Assembly (NCBI GenBank): GCA_035650255.1
Contig: DASRIA010000011.1
Span: forward strand, 21,320 to 85,319
Direction: 5' to 3'
DNA: 64,000 nt
DNA from: DASRIA01 sp035650255
GTDB taxonomy: Bacteria; Actinomycetota; Thermoleophilia; Solirubrobacterales; JBBDJG01
Shown: positions 16,590 to 25,056 of the stretch, in pieces
How the letters are laid out: each line of letters starts with the position of its first letter
Position numbering within the stretch: position 1 is the stretch's first letter
The notes under the pieces: model-generated
Seen by the model: the letters and a program-made list of their open reading frames with translations, nothing else
What the model was told of the DNA's origin: nothing
Database searches by the model: none
Translations under genes and position numbers: made by a program

Positions 16590-17653
16590 GCCAGCAGGTG
16601 GCGGGCGACTCGGCGGGCGGCGCGTTCGATCTCGTCGGCTGAGGCGATGCCGCCGTTGTGTGACGCGGCCTCGACCTCGACGTTCATCAGCCGATGCTCG
16701 AAGGCATCGAGCTCGTCCGTTCCGACCACCGCGTAACACGGCACGCCGCCCTGGCGGGCACGCGTCGCGACTTCGAACACGAGCTTCCCGCCGATCGTCT
16801 GCTCGTCGAGTCGCCCCTCCCCCGTGACGACCGCGAACGCGTCGTGCGCGAGCGCGTCGAACCCGACCGTGTCGAGCACCAGCGCGGCGCCCGGCCGCAA
16901 GGTCGCTCCCGCGTACGCCCACAGCCCGCCCGCGAGGCCGCCGCCGGCGCCCGCCATCGGCTCGTCGCTCGGGTCCCGGCCGGTCTCGCGCCGGGCCATG
17001 GCGGCCCAGTCGGCCAGTCGCTGCTCGATCTCCTCCACTTGATTGGGAGACGCACCCTTCTGGGGAGCGAAGACGCGCGCGCTCCCCTCCGCACCCAACA
17101 GCGGGTTGCGCACATCGCACGCCACCGAGAGCTTCACCCCCCGCAACCGCTTGCGAACCTCGCTCAGGTCCGCGGTGCTCGTCGTGAAGTGGGCACCCAG
17201 CGCCGCCAGGGCACCGCGCCCGCCGTCACTCGTCGCGCTGCCTCCCACCGTCACGAGCACCTCGCGCGCGCCGCTGTCGATCGCTGCCGCGATCAGCTCG
17301 CCGGTCCCGTGGCTGGTCGCGCCGACCGGATCGCGCTCGACGGTCGCCACGCGCCACAGGCCGGACGCCTGGGCCTGCTCGACGACCGCGACGCGGCCTC
17401 CCTCGAGCAGCGCGAAAGCCCCCTCGACCTCGCGCCCCAGCGGATCGCTTGCCGGCGCCGCGAGGATGCGCCCGCGGCGCGCGTGGGCCATCGCCTCCAT
17501 CGTGCCCTCGCCGCCGTCCGCCAGCGGGAGCAGCTCGAGGGCCTCGACTCCGCCCGCCGCGAGCCCGCGCCCGATCGCAAGCGCGGCCTCGGGCGCGGTG
17601 AGCGTTCCCTTGAACTTGTCGGGCGCGACGAGGACGGGCCGCGCCGCACTCAC
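16586..17653 (-). CDS. glxK: Glycerate 2-kinase (GlxK/GarK type)
   Basis: 355 residues. The start GTG overlaps the upstream macro-domain stop (GTGA). Family signatures: LVAPDKFKGTLTAPEAA at the N terminus, LPLADGGEGTMEA, VTVGGSATSDGGRGALAALG, and VVTGEGRLDEQTIGGK. Type I glycerate kinases phosphorylate D-glycerate to 2-phosphoglycerate, feeding glycolysis. Proximity to gpgS and a sugar-phosphoglycerate-type phosphatase suggests handling of glycerate released from, or destined for, glucosylglycerate. Coupling with the macro-domain protein is clear from the 4-bp overlap, though a functional link is not. Confidence 0.93.
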   Translation of the reverse strand: MSAARPVLVAPDKFKGTLTAPEAALAIGRGLAAGGVEALELLPLADGGEGTMEAMAHARRGRILAAPASDPLGREVEGAFALLEGGRVAVVEQAQASGLWRVATVERDPVGATSHGTGELIAAAIDSGAREVLVTVGGSATSDGGRGALAALGAHFTTSTADLSEVRKRLRGVKLSVACDVRNPLLGAEGSARVFAPQKGASPNQVEEIEQRLADWAAMARRETGRDPSDEPMAGAGGGLAGGLWAYAGATLRPGAALVLDTVGFDALAHDAFAVVTGEGRLDEQTIGGKLVFEVATRARQGGVPCYAVVGTDELDAFEHRLMNVEVEAASHNGGIASADEIERAARRVARHLLA

Positions 17654-18147
17654 GCCAGCGCCCGCTCGAACGCCTCGCGCGCGGCGGCGCCGTGCACCGC
17701 GAAGACCACGAGCTCGAGCCCGCTCCGGCCGTCGAGGTGGCGGCGCACCTCCTCGACCTCGATGCGCGCCGCCTCGTCGACCGGGAACCCGCCCACGCCC
17801 GTTCCGAACGCGACCAGCGCAAGCGATCGCGCACCCAGCTCGTCGGCCTTCGCGAGCGTGCTCGCGGTCGCCCGCCGGATGACGTCCGCCGAGGTGGGCC
17901 CGCCGGGCTCCATCGTCGCCGCATGGATCACCCACGTCGCTGGCAGCTCGCCGGCCCCGGTCTCGACCGCCTCGCCGAGCCCGATCGGCGCCTTCTCGTC
18001 GCTCTCGCCCTGGATCGCCCGCCCTCCGGCGCGGACGATCGCGCCCGCCACGCCGCCGCCGTGGAGCAGCTGGGTGTTGGCGGCATTCGCGATCGCGTCG
18101 ACCTCGAGCTGCGTGATGTCTGCTTCCTGTACCTCGACGCGCGCCAT
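17650..18147 (-). CDS. Macro-domain protein (ADP-ribose derivative hydrolase type)
   Basis: 165 residues. Macro-domain hallmarks: VDAIANAANTQLLHGGGVAGAI (N21 and N24, and the Gly-rich loop that binds ADP-ribose) and ALVAFGTGVGGFP near the C terminus. Related enzymes deacetylate O-acetyl-ADP-ribose or remove ADP-ribose from proteins. ATG at 18147 was chosen over longer in-frame extensions that would cross the divergent DtxR-type gene; a TATCCT box lies 10 nt upstream. First gene of a two-gene unit with glycerate kinase. Confidence 0.9.
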   Translation of the reverse strand: MARVEVQEADITQLEVDAIANAANTQLLHGGGVAGAIVRAGGRAIQGESDEKAPIGLGEAVETGAGELPATWVIHAATMEPGGPTSADVIRRATASTLAKADELGARSLALVAFGTGVGGFPVDEAARIEVEEVRRHLDGRSGLELVVFAVHGAAAREAFERALA

Positions 18148-18172
18148 CGGGCGAGGGAGGATATCCCCGTAG

Positions 18173-18178
18173 TACGCT
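18173..18178 (+). promoter_or_regulatory. -10 box of the DtxR-type regulator gene
   Basis: TACGCT, 6 nt before the ATG at 18185. The same hexamer and spacing precede the gene at 5807. The divergent macro-domain promoter (TATCCT on the minus strand at 18158-18163) lies within the same 37-bp gap, so one bound protein could control both directions. No strong -35 box is visible. Confidence 0.5.
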
Positions 18179-18184
18179 CTCCCC

Positions 18185-18904
18185 ATGTCCGTGGAGCACG
18201 CGCACGCGACACCGGCGGAGGAGGAGTACCTCCAGATCATCTACTGGCTGATGGAGGCCGAGCTGCCCATCACGGGCGCCAACATCGCGCGCGCCATGCA
18301 GCTCTCGCCGCCCACGGTGCACGAGATGGTCGGCCGCTTGGAGCACGACGGCTACGTGAAGCGCAACCACGACAAGTCGCTGGTCTTCACCGACAGCGGG
18401 CGGGAGCAGGCCGAGGCGATCGTCGGCCGCCATCGCCTGATCGAGCGGTTCCTGACCGACGTCGTCGGCATCGCCTGGGACGACGTGCACGAGGAGGCGG
18501 AGCGCCTCGAGCACGCGATGTCACCCGCATTCGAGGCTTACATGACCCGCGCGGTGGGGGACGCGAAGACCTGTCCGCACGGCCATCCGATCTCTCCCGG
18601 CAACCGCATCCCCGGCGTGCCGCTGGCCGACGTCGAGGTCGGTGCGGACGTCGAGATCCTGCGCTTCGAGAACGAGGCCGAAGACCTCCTTCACTACCTC
18701 AAGAGCGCGGGACTGCGGCCCGGCCTCACCGGCAAGCTCGCAGAGTCCGGCGACGAGGAGGTCGTGCTCAAGTCGAACGGCACCTCGGTGACCGTCACGC
18801 GCAGCGTCGCCGAGACGGTGTCGGTGAAGGCCGACCCGTCACCGCCGCCGCGCACGGCATTGCCCGAGCAGCTCGTGCTCGGCAAAGACCGCTACGGCCG
18901 CTGA
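18185..18904 (+). CDS. DtxR/MntR/IdeR-family metal-dependent transcriptional regulator
   Basis: 239 residues. Winged helix at about 8-70 (EEEYLQIIYWLMEAE, GANIARAMQLSPPTVHEMVGRLEHDGYV), dimerization and metal-binding helices with HRLIERFLTDVVG, HEEAERLEHAMS and CPHGHPI, then a FeoA/SH3-like C-terminal domain (about 140-220). The family represses iron- or manganese-uptake genes when metal is bound. The metal cannot be told from this sequence. No metal transporter is adjacent. The gene appears leaderless. Confidence 0.92.
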   Translation: MSVEHAHATPAEEEYLQIIYWLMEAELPITGANIARAMQLSPPTVHEMVGRLEHDGYVKRNHDKSLVFTDSGREQAEAIVGRHRLIERFLTDVVGIAWDDVHEEAERLEHAMSPAFEAYMTRAVGDAKTCPHGHPISPGNRIPGVPLADVEVGADVEILRFENEAEDLLHYLKSAGLRPGLTGKLAESGDEEVVLKSNGTSVTVTRSVAETVSVKADPSPPPRTALPEQLVLGKDRYGR

Positions 18905-18955
18905 GGGCAGTTCCGCCCCCGTCCGCCTGAGCCCGTGCGGCGGTTCGCCGCCGTG

Positions 18956-19099
18956 GTGATGGGTTGGTATCGCAGGAGAGCACCAACCCATCAAGGTGAG
19001 GTGGGTCCCGGCGCAGATCAGTCACGTTTCGCACGAGACACGGCGTGTGCCCTGCCCACCGTGATGGAATTGTGTCGCCCTGCGATACCTACCCATCAC
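18956..19099. repeat. Pair of inverted copies of a short hairpin element between convergent genes
   Basis: Copy 1 (18956-18993) contains a perfect 12-bp stem, TGATGGGTTGGT and its complement, around a 13-nt loop. Its first 21 nt recur in reverse orientation at 19079-19099 with one mismatch, and the second copy can also fold (CGTGATGG against CCATCACG). The 233-bp gap holds no gene. Likely a bidirectional terminator or a REP/BIME-like repeat. Confidence 0.6.
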
Positions 19100-19137
19100 G
19101 ACGGCCAGGCCGGCCGACTCAGTCGTGGTGGTCTCCG

Positions 19138-20241
19138 CTAGGCCGGCTGCTTGATCGAGTCGAGCGCCTCGGCGAGGCGCTTGGTGCCCTCGGTCGCCTG
19201 CTCCGGCGTGACCGCGGAGTACGCCAGCCGCAGCGCGTTCGTGCCGCCTTCGAGCATGAAGTCGCTGCCGGCCACGAACGTCACCGCGCGCTCGGCCGCG
19301 GCGGCCAGCAGCACGGTCGTGTCTACCTCCTCGTCCAGCTCCACCCACAGGAAGTAGCCGCCCTCGGGGCGCACGAACTTCGCCTCGTCGCCGATGTGCT
19401 CCGCGAGGCCGTCCGCGACCGCGTCGCGGCGTTCGCGCAGCGCGCGCTTGACGCCCTCGATCGACTCGCCGATCGCGCCGGAGCGGCAGAACTCGCCCAC
19501 GATCGCCTGCGCCAGCATGTTCGGCGAGATGTACGTGTTCACCGCCTGCTTGGTGAGCGCGCCCATCAGGTCCTCCGGGCCGATCAGGTAGCCGACGCGC
19601 ACGCCGGGGGCGATCGTCTTCGAGAACGAGCTCGCGTAGACGACGCGTTCGTCCGTGTCCCGCGACAGCATCGTCGGCAGGTCCTCGCCCTCGAATCGCA
19701 CGTCGCGGTACGGGTCGTCCTCGAAGATGATGAAGTCGTATTCGGAGGCGAGCTCGAGCAGCCGGTCGCGCTTCTCCTGGGAGAGCGTGCAGCCCGCCGG
19801 GTTGTGGAAGTTGGGGATGATGTGGGCGAAGATCGGCTCCAGGCCGGCTGCCAGCGCGACCTCGAGCCCGCCGACGTCGATCCCGTCGCTCTGCAGCGGC
19901 ACGGCGAACCGCTCTGCGCCCCGCGCTTCGAGCGCCAGCAGCGTGCGGTCGTAGGACGGCGCCTCGACGATCACGGGATCACCGGGCTCGACCAGGTGGT
20001 CGAACAGCATCAGCCCGGCCTCGAGCGACCCGTTGAAGAGCACGACCCGCGTGGAGTCGACGCCGTGCCGCTCCGCGATCCACTCGCGCAGCGGCCCGTA
20101 CCCGTATCCCGGGCCGTAGGACAGCGCGCCCGCCGGGTCCTCCTCGAGCACGCGCATCGCGGCGTCGCGGACGGCCGCCGCCGGCATGATGTCGAGGCTC
20201 GGGGCGCCCCGGGCAAAGCTGATGGGAGCGAGGGACTCCAT
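19138..20241 (-). CDS. PLP-dependent aminotransferase (2-aminoadipate / MocR-domain class I type)
   Basis: 367 residues. Fold-type I aminotransferase: SYGPGYGYGPLREWIAERHG, PNFHNPAGCTLS, FEDDPYRDVRF and the PLP-binding K208 in SSFSKTIAPGVRVGY. The pattern matches the LysN/2-aminoadipate-type branch that acts on aromatic, branched or aminoadipate donors with 2-oxoglutarate. A TATCCT box lies 7 nt before the ATG, so it may be transcribed separately and leaderless, 21 bp downstream of sucD. Confidence 0.9.
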   Translation of the reverse strand: MESLAPISFARGAPSLDIMPAAAVRDAAMRVLEEDPAGALSYGPGYGYGPLREWIAERHGVDSTRVVLFNGSLEAGLMLFDHLVEPGDPVIVEAPSYDRTLLALEARGAERFAVPLQSDGIDVGGLEVALAAGLEPIFAHIIPNFHNPAGCTLSQEKRDRLLELASEYDFIIFEDDPYRDVRFEGEDLPTMLSRDTDERVVYASSFSKTIAPGVRVGYLIGPEDLMGALTKQAVNTYISPNMLAQAIVGEFCRSGAIGESIEGVKRALRERRDAVADGLAEHIGDEAKFVRPEGGYFLWVELDEEVDTTVLLAAAAERAVTFVAGSDFMLEGGTNALRLAYSAVTPEQATEGTKRLAEALDSIKQPA

Positions 20242-20262
20242 CGCAGTGAGGATAGAGGGCGG

Positions 20263-21141
20263 CTAGGTCTTAGCTCCGACCTTCTCGGCGGCCATCTTGG
20301 CCACCTCGGTCGGGTTGCGGCCGACGGGCACGCCCTTCGACTCGAGCGCCTCGGCCTTCGCCTGCGCCGTCCCGGAGGAGCCCGAGATGATGGCGCCCGC
20401 GTGGCCCATGCGCTTGCCCGGCGGTGCGGTGAACCCTGCGATGTAGGCGACCACGGGCTTCGTCACGTGCTCGGCGATGTACTCGGCCGTGCGCTCCTCC
20501 TCGTCCCCGCCGATCTCGCCCACCATCACGATCAGCTCGGTCTCCGGGTCCTGCTCGAACTGCGCGATCACGTCGATGAACGACGAGCCGATGATCGGGT
20601 CGCCGCCGATGCCCACGATGGTGGAGTTCCCGACGCCGAGCTGGGCCAGCTCGTTGCCGATCTGGTAGGTCAGCGTGCCGGACCGCGACAGCAGGCCCAC
20701 GCCCCCGGGCTGGAAGAAGTGCGCGGGGATGATCCCGACGTTCGCCTTGCCCGGGGACAGGACGCCCGGGCAGTTGGGCCCGATCAGACGGGAGTTCTTG
20801 TCCTGCAGGTAGTTGTAGGTCCGCAGCATGTCGTGGGCCGGGATGCCCTCGGTGATGCAGATGATCGTCGCGACTCCCGCATCCGCGGACTCGGTGATCG
20901 CTGCGGCCGCGAACCGGGGCGGCACGAACACCATCGCCGTGTTGGCGCCCGTCTCGGCGACGGCGTCGGCGACCGTGTCGAAGATGGGCACGCCCTCGAC
21001 GTCCTGCCCGGCCTTGCCCGGCGTCACGCCGGCCACCAGGTCGGTGCCGTACTCGCGGTTGCGCAGCCCGTGGAAGGAGCCCTCGCGCCCGGTCAGCCCC
21101 TGGACCAGGAGCTTCGTGTCGGTGTCGACGAAGATCGCCAT
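20263..21141 (-). CDS. sucD: Succinyl-CoA synthetase alpha subunit
   Basis: 292 residues, standard length. Rossmann CoA-binding part (VQGLTGREGSFH, AGVTPGKAGQ, VFVPPRFAAAAI, ICITEGIPAHDM) and a ligase part with NCPGVLSPGKANVGIIP and the phospho-histidine segment GKRMGHAGAIISG. It completes the ADP/GDP-forming succinyl-CoA ligase of the TCA cycle with SucC, whose gene ends 4 bp upstream. Confidence 0.97.
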   Translation of the reverse strand: MAIFVDTDTKLLVQGLTGREGSFHGLRNREYGTDLVAGVTPGKAGQDVEGVPIFDTVADAVAETGANTAMVFVPPRFAAAAITESADAGVATIICITEGIPAHDMLRTYNYLQDKNSRLIGPNCPGVLSPGKANVGIIPAHFFQPGGVGLLSRSGTLTYQIGNELAQLGVGNSTIVGIGGDPIIGSSFIDVIAQFEQDPETELIVMVGEIGGDEEERTAEYIAEHVTKPVVAYIAGFTAPPGKRMGHAGAIISGSSGTAQAKAEALESKGVPVGRNPTEVAKMAAEKVGAKT

Positions 21142-21145
21142 CGCG

Positions 21146-22291
21146 CTACGCGGCCGCTCCTTCCTTCGCCAGCGACACGACCATCTGCGCGGCTTCGATC
21201 ATCGTCTTGGCCGGATGCAGTTGCGGCGCGTCCGCCTGCGCGAGGATCCGCCGTCCCTCCTCGTCGTTCGTGCCGTCGAGCCGCACGACGATCGGGACCG
21301 AGACGTCGATCTGGTCGAGCGCCTGGAGGATGCCGTTCGCGACCTCGTCGCAGCGGGTGATCCCGCCGAAGATGTTGAACAGGACGGCGCGCACCTTCTT
21401 GTCCGACAGCAGCACCTCGAGGGCCTGGACGATCTCCTCGGCCTTCGCGCCGCCGCCCACGTCGAGGAAGTTGGCCGGCCTGCCGCCCTCCTGCGCGACG
21501 ACGTCGAGCGTCGACATCACGAGCCCCGCGCCGTTGCCGAGGATCCCGACCTCGCCGTCCAGCTTCACGTAGGTGACGCCGCGCTCCTTCGCCATCTGCT
21601 CCTGCGGGTCCTCAGCGGAGGGGTTGCGCATCTCCGCGACCTCGGGCTGGCGGAAGAGCGCGTTGTCGTCCACGGACACCTTCGCGTCCAGCGCCATCAC
21701 CCGGCGGTCGCCCGTCACCACCAGCGGGTTGACCTCCACCAGCATCGCGTCGAGCGCGATGAACGCGTCGTAGAGCTTGCCCATCATCTCGCCGACCTGA
21801 TCCGCGATGTCCGCGTCGATGCCGGCGTCGGCCACGAGCTTGCGGCCGTCCTCGGGGCTGAACCCGTCCAGGGGGCTCACGTGCGCGCGCGCGATCTGCT
21901 CCTCGGGGACGGACTCGATGTCCATGCCGCCGGCGGCGGAGAGCATCAGGAGCACCTTCTTCGCGCTGCGGTCGAAGACGACCGCGGCGTAGTACTCGGC
22001 GGCGATGTCGGAGGCCGGCTCGACCCACACCTCGTGCACTGTCAGGCCACGGATGTCCATGCCGAGGATCGCGTCGGCGTGCGTCTCGGCCTCCTCGGCG
22101 TCCTGGGCGACCTTGATCCCGCCCGCCTTACCGCGGCCGCCGATCTGCACCTGAGCCTTGACCACGACCGGGAATCCGAGCTCCTCGGCGGCCTGGCGGG
22201 CCTCCTGGGGGGTCACGGCCACGCGCCCCTCGGGCACGGGCACGCCGTGCTTGGCGAAGAGCTGTTTGCCTTGGTACTCGAGCAGATCCAT
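21146..22291 (-). CDS. sucC: Succinyl-CoA synthetase beta subunit
   Basis: 381 residues from ATG. ATP-grasp domain (MDLLEYQGKQLFAKHGVPVPEG, VKAQVQIGGRGKAGGIK, EVNPLVV near the metal site) and the CoA-ligase domain (FLDVGGGAKAEEI, NIFGGITRCDEVANGI, VRLDGTNDEEGRRIL). First gene of sucCD; the start codon lies in a CCATATATGG palindrome. It is divergent from the HAD gene with 72 bp between starts. Confidence 0.97.
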   Translation of the reverse strand: MDLLEYQGKQLFAKHGVPVPEGRVAVTPQEARQAAEELGFPVVVKAQVQIGGRGKAGGIKVAQDAEEAETHADAILGMDIRGLTVHEVWVEPASDIAAEYYAAVVFDRSAKKVLLMLSAAGGMDIESVPEEQIARAHVSPLDGFSPEDGRKLVADAGIDADIADQVGEMMGKLYDAFIALDAMLVEVNPLVVTGDRRVMALDAKVSVDDNALFRQPEVAEMRNPSAEDPQEQMAKERGVTYVKLDGEVGILGNGAGLVMSTLDVVAQEGGRPANFLDVGGGAKAEEIVQALEVLLSDKKVRAVLFNIFGGITRCDEVANGILQALDQIDVSVPIVVRLDGTNDEEGRRILAQADAPQLHPAKTMIEAAQMVVSLAKEGAAA

Positions 22292-22363
22292 ATATGGTTC
22301 CGGCCGCCCGCTTCCCGGCGCCGAGCGCGGGGAAGCTATCAACAAACCCTTTGGCCGCTGCCT

Positions 22364-23074
22364 GTGCCCCTTCCCAAAACCATCGATTTCGTCAGCCTGG
22401 AGGTCTACGGGACCCTGATCGACTGGGAGGGCGGCATCTACGACGCCTTCCAGAAGGAGGCCGAGCGCGACGGCTTCACGATCGACCGGAACACCCTGAT
22501 CCCGCTGTTCCTCGAAAAACAGCGCGAGATCATGTCGGGGTCCTACGAGCTGTACGCCGAGGTCCTGCGGCGCACGGCGATCGCCGTCGCGGAGGAGCTG
22601 GGCTGGGAGCTCGAGCCGGTGCGGTCCAGCTTCCTGCCCAACAGCGTGCCTGCCTGGAAGCCGTTCCGGGACTCCAACGCGCTGCTCGACCGGCTGCGCA
22701 AGAAGTACCACAAGCCGGATGCGAGCAACGTGACCGGCATCGGGCTGATCTCCAACATCGACGACAAGCTGCTGGGAGCCACCCGCCGCCACCTGCGCAC
22801 CGACTTCGACCTGGTCGTGACCGCGCAGCAGGTCCGCTCCTACAAGCCGGACCCGGCCCACTTCAAGGAGGCCAAGCGGCGCCTCGGCACCAAGACGAAG
22901 TCGATCCACCTCGCGACGGGGCTCGAGACGGACGTGCTGCCCTGCGTGAAGCTGAAGATCCCGGTGATCTGGATCGACCGCAAGAAGGAGGGCTGGCCGC
23001 AGGGCGTGAAGGGCAAGCCGGCCGAGATCGTGAAGGACCTCAGGTCGGCCGTGAAGCTCTTGGGCGCCGCCTAG
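22364..23074 (+). CDS. HAD-superfamily (haloacid dehalogenase type) protein with D-to-E change at the nucleophile
   Basis: 236 residues from GTG. It aligns by eye with L-2-haloacid dehalogenase-type proteins: motif I reads SLEVYGTLIDWE, where the family has F-D-x-Y-G-T-L, so the nucleophile Asp is Glu at residue 13. Motif II (LISNIDDK), motif III (SYKPDPAHFKEA) and motif IV (LETDVLPC, KIPVIWIDRK) are kept. HAD chemistry needs a covalent Asp intermediate, so this protein may be a binding protein or have different chemistry. Start chosen just ahead of motif I; no promoter is obvious. Confidence 0.85.
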   Translation: MPLPKTIDFVSLEVYGTLIDWEGGIYDAFQKEAERDGFTIDRNTLIPLFLEKQREIMSGSYELYAEVLRRTAIAVAEELGWELEPVRSSFLPNSVPAWKPFRDSNALLDRLRKKYHKPDASNVTGIGLISNIDDKLLGATRRHLRTDFDLVVTAQQVRSYKPDPAHFKEAKRRLGTKTKSIHLATGLETDVLPCVKLKIPVIWIDRKKEGWPQGVKGKPAEIVKDLRSAVKLLGAA

Positions 23075-23095
23075 AGCCCGCCACGCCGGGGGCCA

Positions 23096-23152
23096 CCGCG
23101 CGGTGCCCGGTTTGGAGCACCTATGCGGTAGTCGATGTGTCGCACCGCGCGG
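23096..23152. terminator. Long inverted repeat between convergent genes
   Basis: Perfect 11-bp arms, CCGCGCGGTGC (23096-23106) and its complement (23142-23152), around a 35-nt loop, midway between two converging genes. Suitable as a bidirectional terminator, although no T tract follows. Confidence 0.5.
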
Positions 23153-23184
23153 GGTCGACCGCCCGCCGGTCCGCTCGGACCGCC

Positions 23185-24975
23185 CTAACCGATCTTCGCC
23201 AGGCGGTCGCCGGCGCTGACCGAGGCGCCTTCCGCCACGCTCAGCTCCTCGACCTTCCCCGCCACGGGAGCCGTGATCTCGTTTTCCATCTTCATCGCCT
23301 CGATCACGCACACGACCGCGCCGGCCTCGACTTCCTCGCCTTGCTTGACGTTCACGCGCAAGACCGTGCCCTGGAGCGGCGAGACGATCGCGCCGTCCGC
23401 ACCGCCTGACGCCGCCCCGCCCGCGCGCTCGCGGCGCGGCGCGGGACGCGCGCCGGTCGAGTTCGCACCGGCCGCGGCGACAACCCCGCCGGCCGGAGGC
23501 GGGCCGATCACTTTCACGTTGAACCGGCGGCTGTCCACCTCGACCGTGTAGTCGCGCTCGACCTTCTCCTCGTCCTCCTCCGCGGCAGCCGGGGCGGGGG
23601 CCGCCTCCGGCGCCAGCGACTTGAGCCACTTCGCGTCCTCCACGAGGTCGCGGCAGGTCTCGGCGTTTCGCCACTGCTTCGAGGACAGCAGCGCCTGGTG
23701 GAACGGGATCAGGGTCGTGAGGCCGCCGATCTCGTACTCGTCGAGCGCCCGCAGCATGCGCGCGGTGGCCGCTTCGCGGTCGGTGTCCCAGACGATCAGC
23801 TTGGCCACCATCGGGTCGTACATCGGGGAGATCTCCGAGCCGGGCCGGACCCCGGAGTCGATGCGCACACCGGGCCCCCCGGGCTCCTTGTAGGAGGTGA
23901 TGCGCCCGGGAGCGGGGGCGAATTTCTTGTGCGCCGCCTCCGCGTTGATGCGGCACTCGATCGAGCAGCCCCGCAGCTGCACCTCCTCCTGGGCGAACGA
24001 GAGCGGCTCGCCGGCGGCGATCCGGACCTGCTCCCGCACGATGTCGATGCCCGTCGCCATCTCGGTGACGGTGTGCTCCACCTGGACGCGGGTGTTCATC
24101 TCGAGGAAGAAGTACTCGAGCTTCCCATCGGCGTCGTGCGCCAGCAGCCCCTCGATCGTCCCGGCCGAGCGGTAGCCGATCGCCTCGGCGGCATCGGTCG
24201 CGATCTTGCCGATCCGCGCCCGGAACTCCTCGTCGACCTCCGGCGCGGGCGTCTCCTCGATCAGCTTCTGGTGGCGCCGCTGGACCGAGCAATCCCGCTC
24301 GCCCAGGTGCACCACGTTGCCCTTCGAGTCGGCCAAGACTTGGACCTCTACGTGACGGGGGTCCTCGAGGTAGCGCTCCAGGTAGACGGTCGGGTCGGAG
24401 AAGAACTTCTCGCCCTCGCGCGCGGCGCCCTCGAGGGCCGCCTCGAGCTCGTCCTCGGACATGGCGACGCGGAATCCCTTGCCGCCTCCGCCGCCCGCGG
24501 CCTTGACGGCGACGGGATACCCGATCTCCTTGGCAATCTTCTTCGCAGCGGCGAGGCCCTCGACCGGGTCGGTCGTGCCGGGGACGATCGGCACACCGGC
24601 GGCCTTCATCAGCTCGCGGGCCTTCGTCTTGGAGCCCATGGCCTCGATCGCCTCGTGCGGCGGTCCGATGAACACGATCTTGGCCTTCTTGCAGGCTTTC
24701 GCGAAGGCGGCGTTCTCGGCCAGGAACCCGTAGCCAGGGTGGATCGCCTCCGCGCCGGCCTGAGACGCGACCTCGAGGATCTTGTCGACCTTCAGGTAGC
24801 TCTCGGTGGCCGGGCCGGGGCCGAGCAGGAACGCCTCGTCCGCCATCTCCACGTGTGGCGCCTCGCGGTCGACCTCCGAATAGACGGCGACCGACGCGAT
24901 GCCCATTTCCTTGAGCGTGCGGATCACGCGCACGGCGATCTCGCCCCGGTTTGCCACGAGCACCTTGGAGAACAT
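23185..24975 (-). CDS. accA3: Acyl-CoA (acetyl/propionyl-CoA) carboxylase alpha chain: biotin carboxylase + biotin carrier
   Basis: 596 residues. Biotin carboxylase (1-450: VLVANRGEIAVRVIRTLKE, ATP-grasp AAGGGGGKGFRV, EMNTRVQVEHTVTE, RGCSIECRINAE) joined through a Pro/Ala linker to a biotin-carrier domain ending in EAMKMEN with biotinylated K562. It charges biotin with CO2 and hands it to a beta (carboxyltransferase) chain, such as the one encoded at 38882-40450. The likely epsilon-type small protein at 33109 may also belong to such a complex. Expression may be controlled through a palindrome around its -10 box. Confidence 0.95.
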   Translation of the reverse strand: MFSKVLVANRGEIAVRVIRTLKEMGIASVAVYSEVDREAPHVEMADEAFLLGPGPATESYLKVDKILEVASQAGAEAIHPGYGFLAENAAFAKACKKAKIVFIGPPHEAIEAMGSKTKARELMKAAGVPIVPGTTDPVEGLAAAKKIAKEIGYPVAVKAAGGGGGKGFRVAMSEDELEAALEGAAREGEKFFSDPTVYLERYLEDPRHVEVQVLADSKGNVVHLGERDCSVQRRHQKLIEETPAPEVDEEFRARIGKIATDAAEAIGYRSAGTIEGLLAHDADGKLEYFFLEMNTRVQVEHTVTEMATGIDIVREQVRIAAGEPLSFAQEEVQLRGCSIECRINAEAAHKKFAPAPGRITSYKEPGGPGVRIDSGVRPGSEISPMYDPMVAKLIVWDTDREAATARMLRALDEYEIGGLTTLIPFHQALLSSKQWRNAETCRDLVEDAKWLKSLAPEAAPAPAAAEEDEEKVERDYTVEVDSRRFNVKVIGPPPAGGVVAAAGANSTGARPAPRRERAGGAASGGADGAIVSPLQGTVLRVNVKQGEEVEAGAVVCVIEAMKMENEITAPVAGKVEELSVAEGASVSAGDRLAKIG

Positions 24976-24976
24976 C

Positions 24977-24998
24977 GGCGCCGGACTATACCGGCGCC
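24977..24998 (-). promoter_or_regulatory. -10 box of accA3 enclosed by a perfect palindrome
   Basis: On the minus strand TATAGT (24985-24990) is 9 nt from the ATG and is flanked by the inverted arms GGCGCCGG and CCGGCGCC (24977-24984 and 24991-24998). A dimeric regulator bound here would sit on the promoter. The -35 region is not consensus. Confidence 0.5.
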
Positions 24999-25028
24999 CT
25001 CCCTGCGCTCAGGAGGCCTGGACAGGCC

Positions 25029-25056
25029 GATGCCCGCCCCGACGGGGGCGGGCATC
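25029..25056 (-). terminator. Terminator-like hairpin downstream of the nine-repeat protein gene
   Basis: Perfect 12-bp stem GATGCCCGCCCC with loop GACG, about 170 bp past the stop at 25227. A second, weaker stem (GGAGGCGC / GCGCCTCC, 25066-25096) lies between. They separate the repeat-protein transcript from accA3. No T tract follows the hairpin. The rest of the 251-bp gap 24976-25226 shows nothing else clear. Confidence 0.55.
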
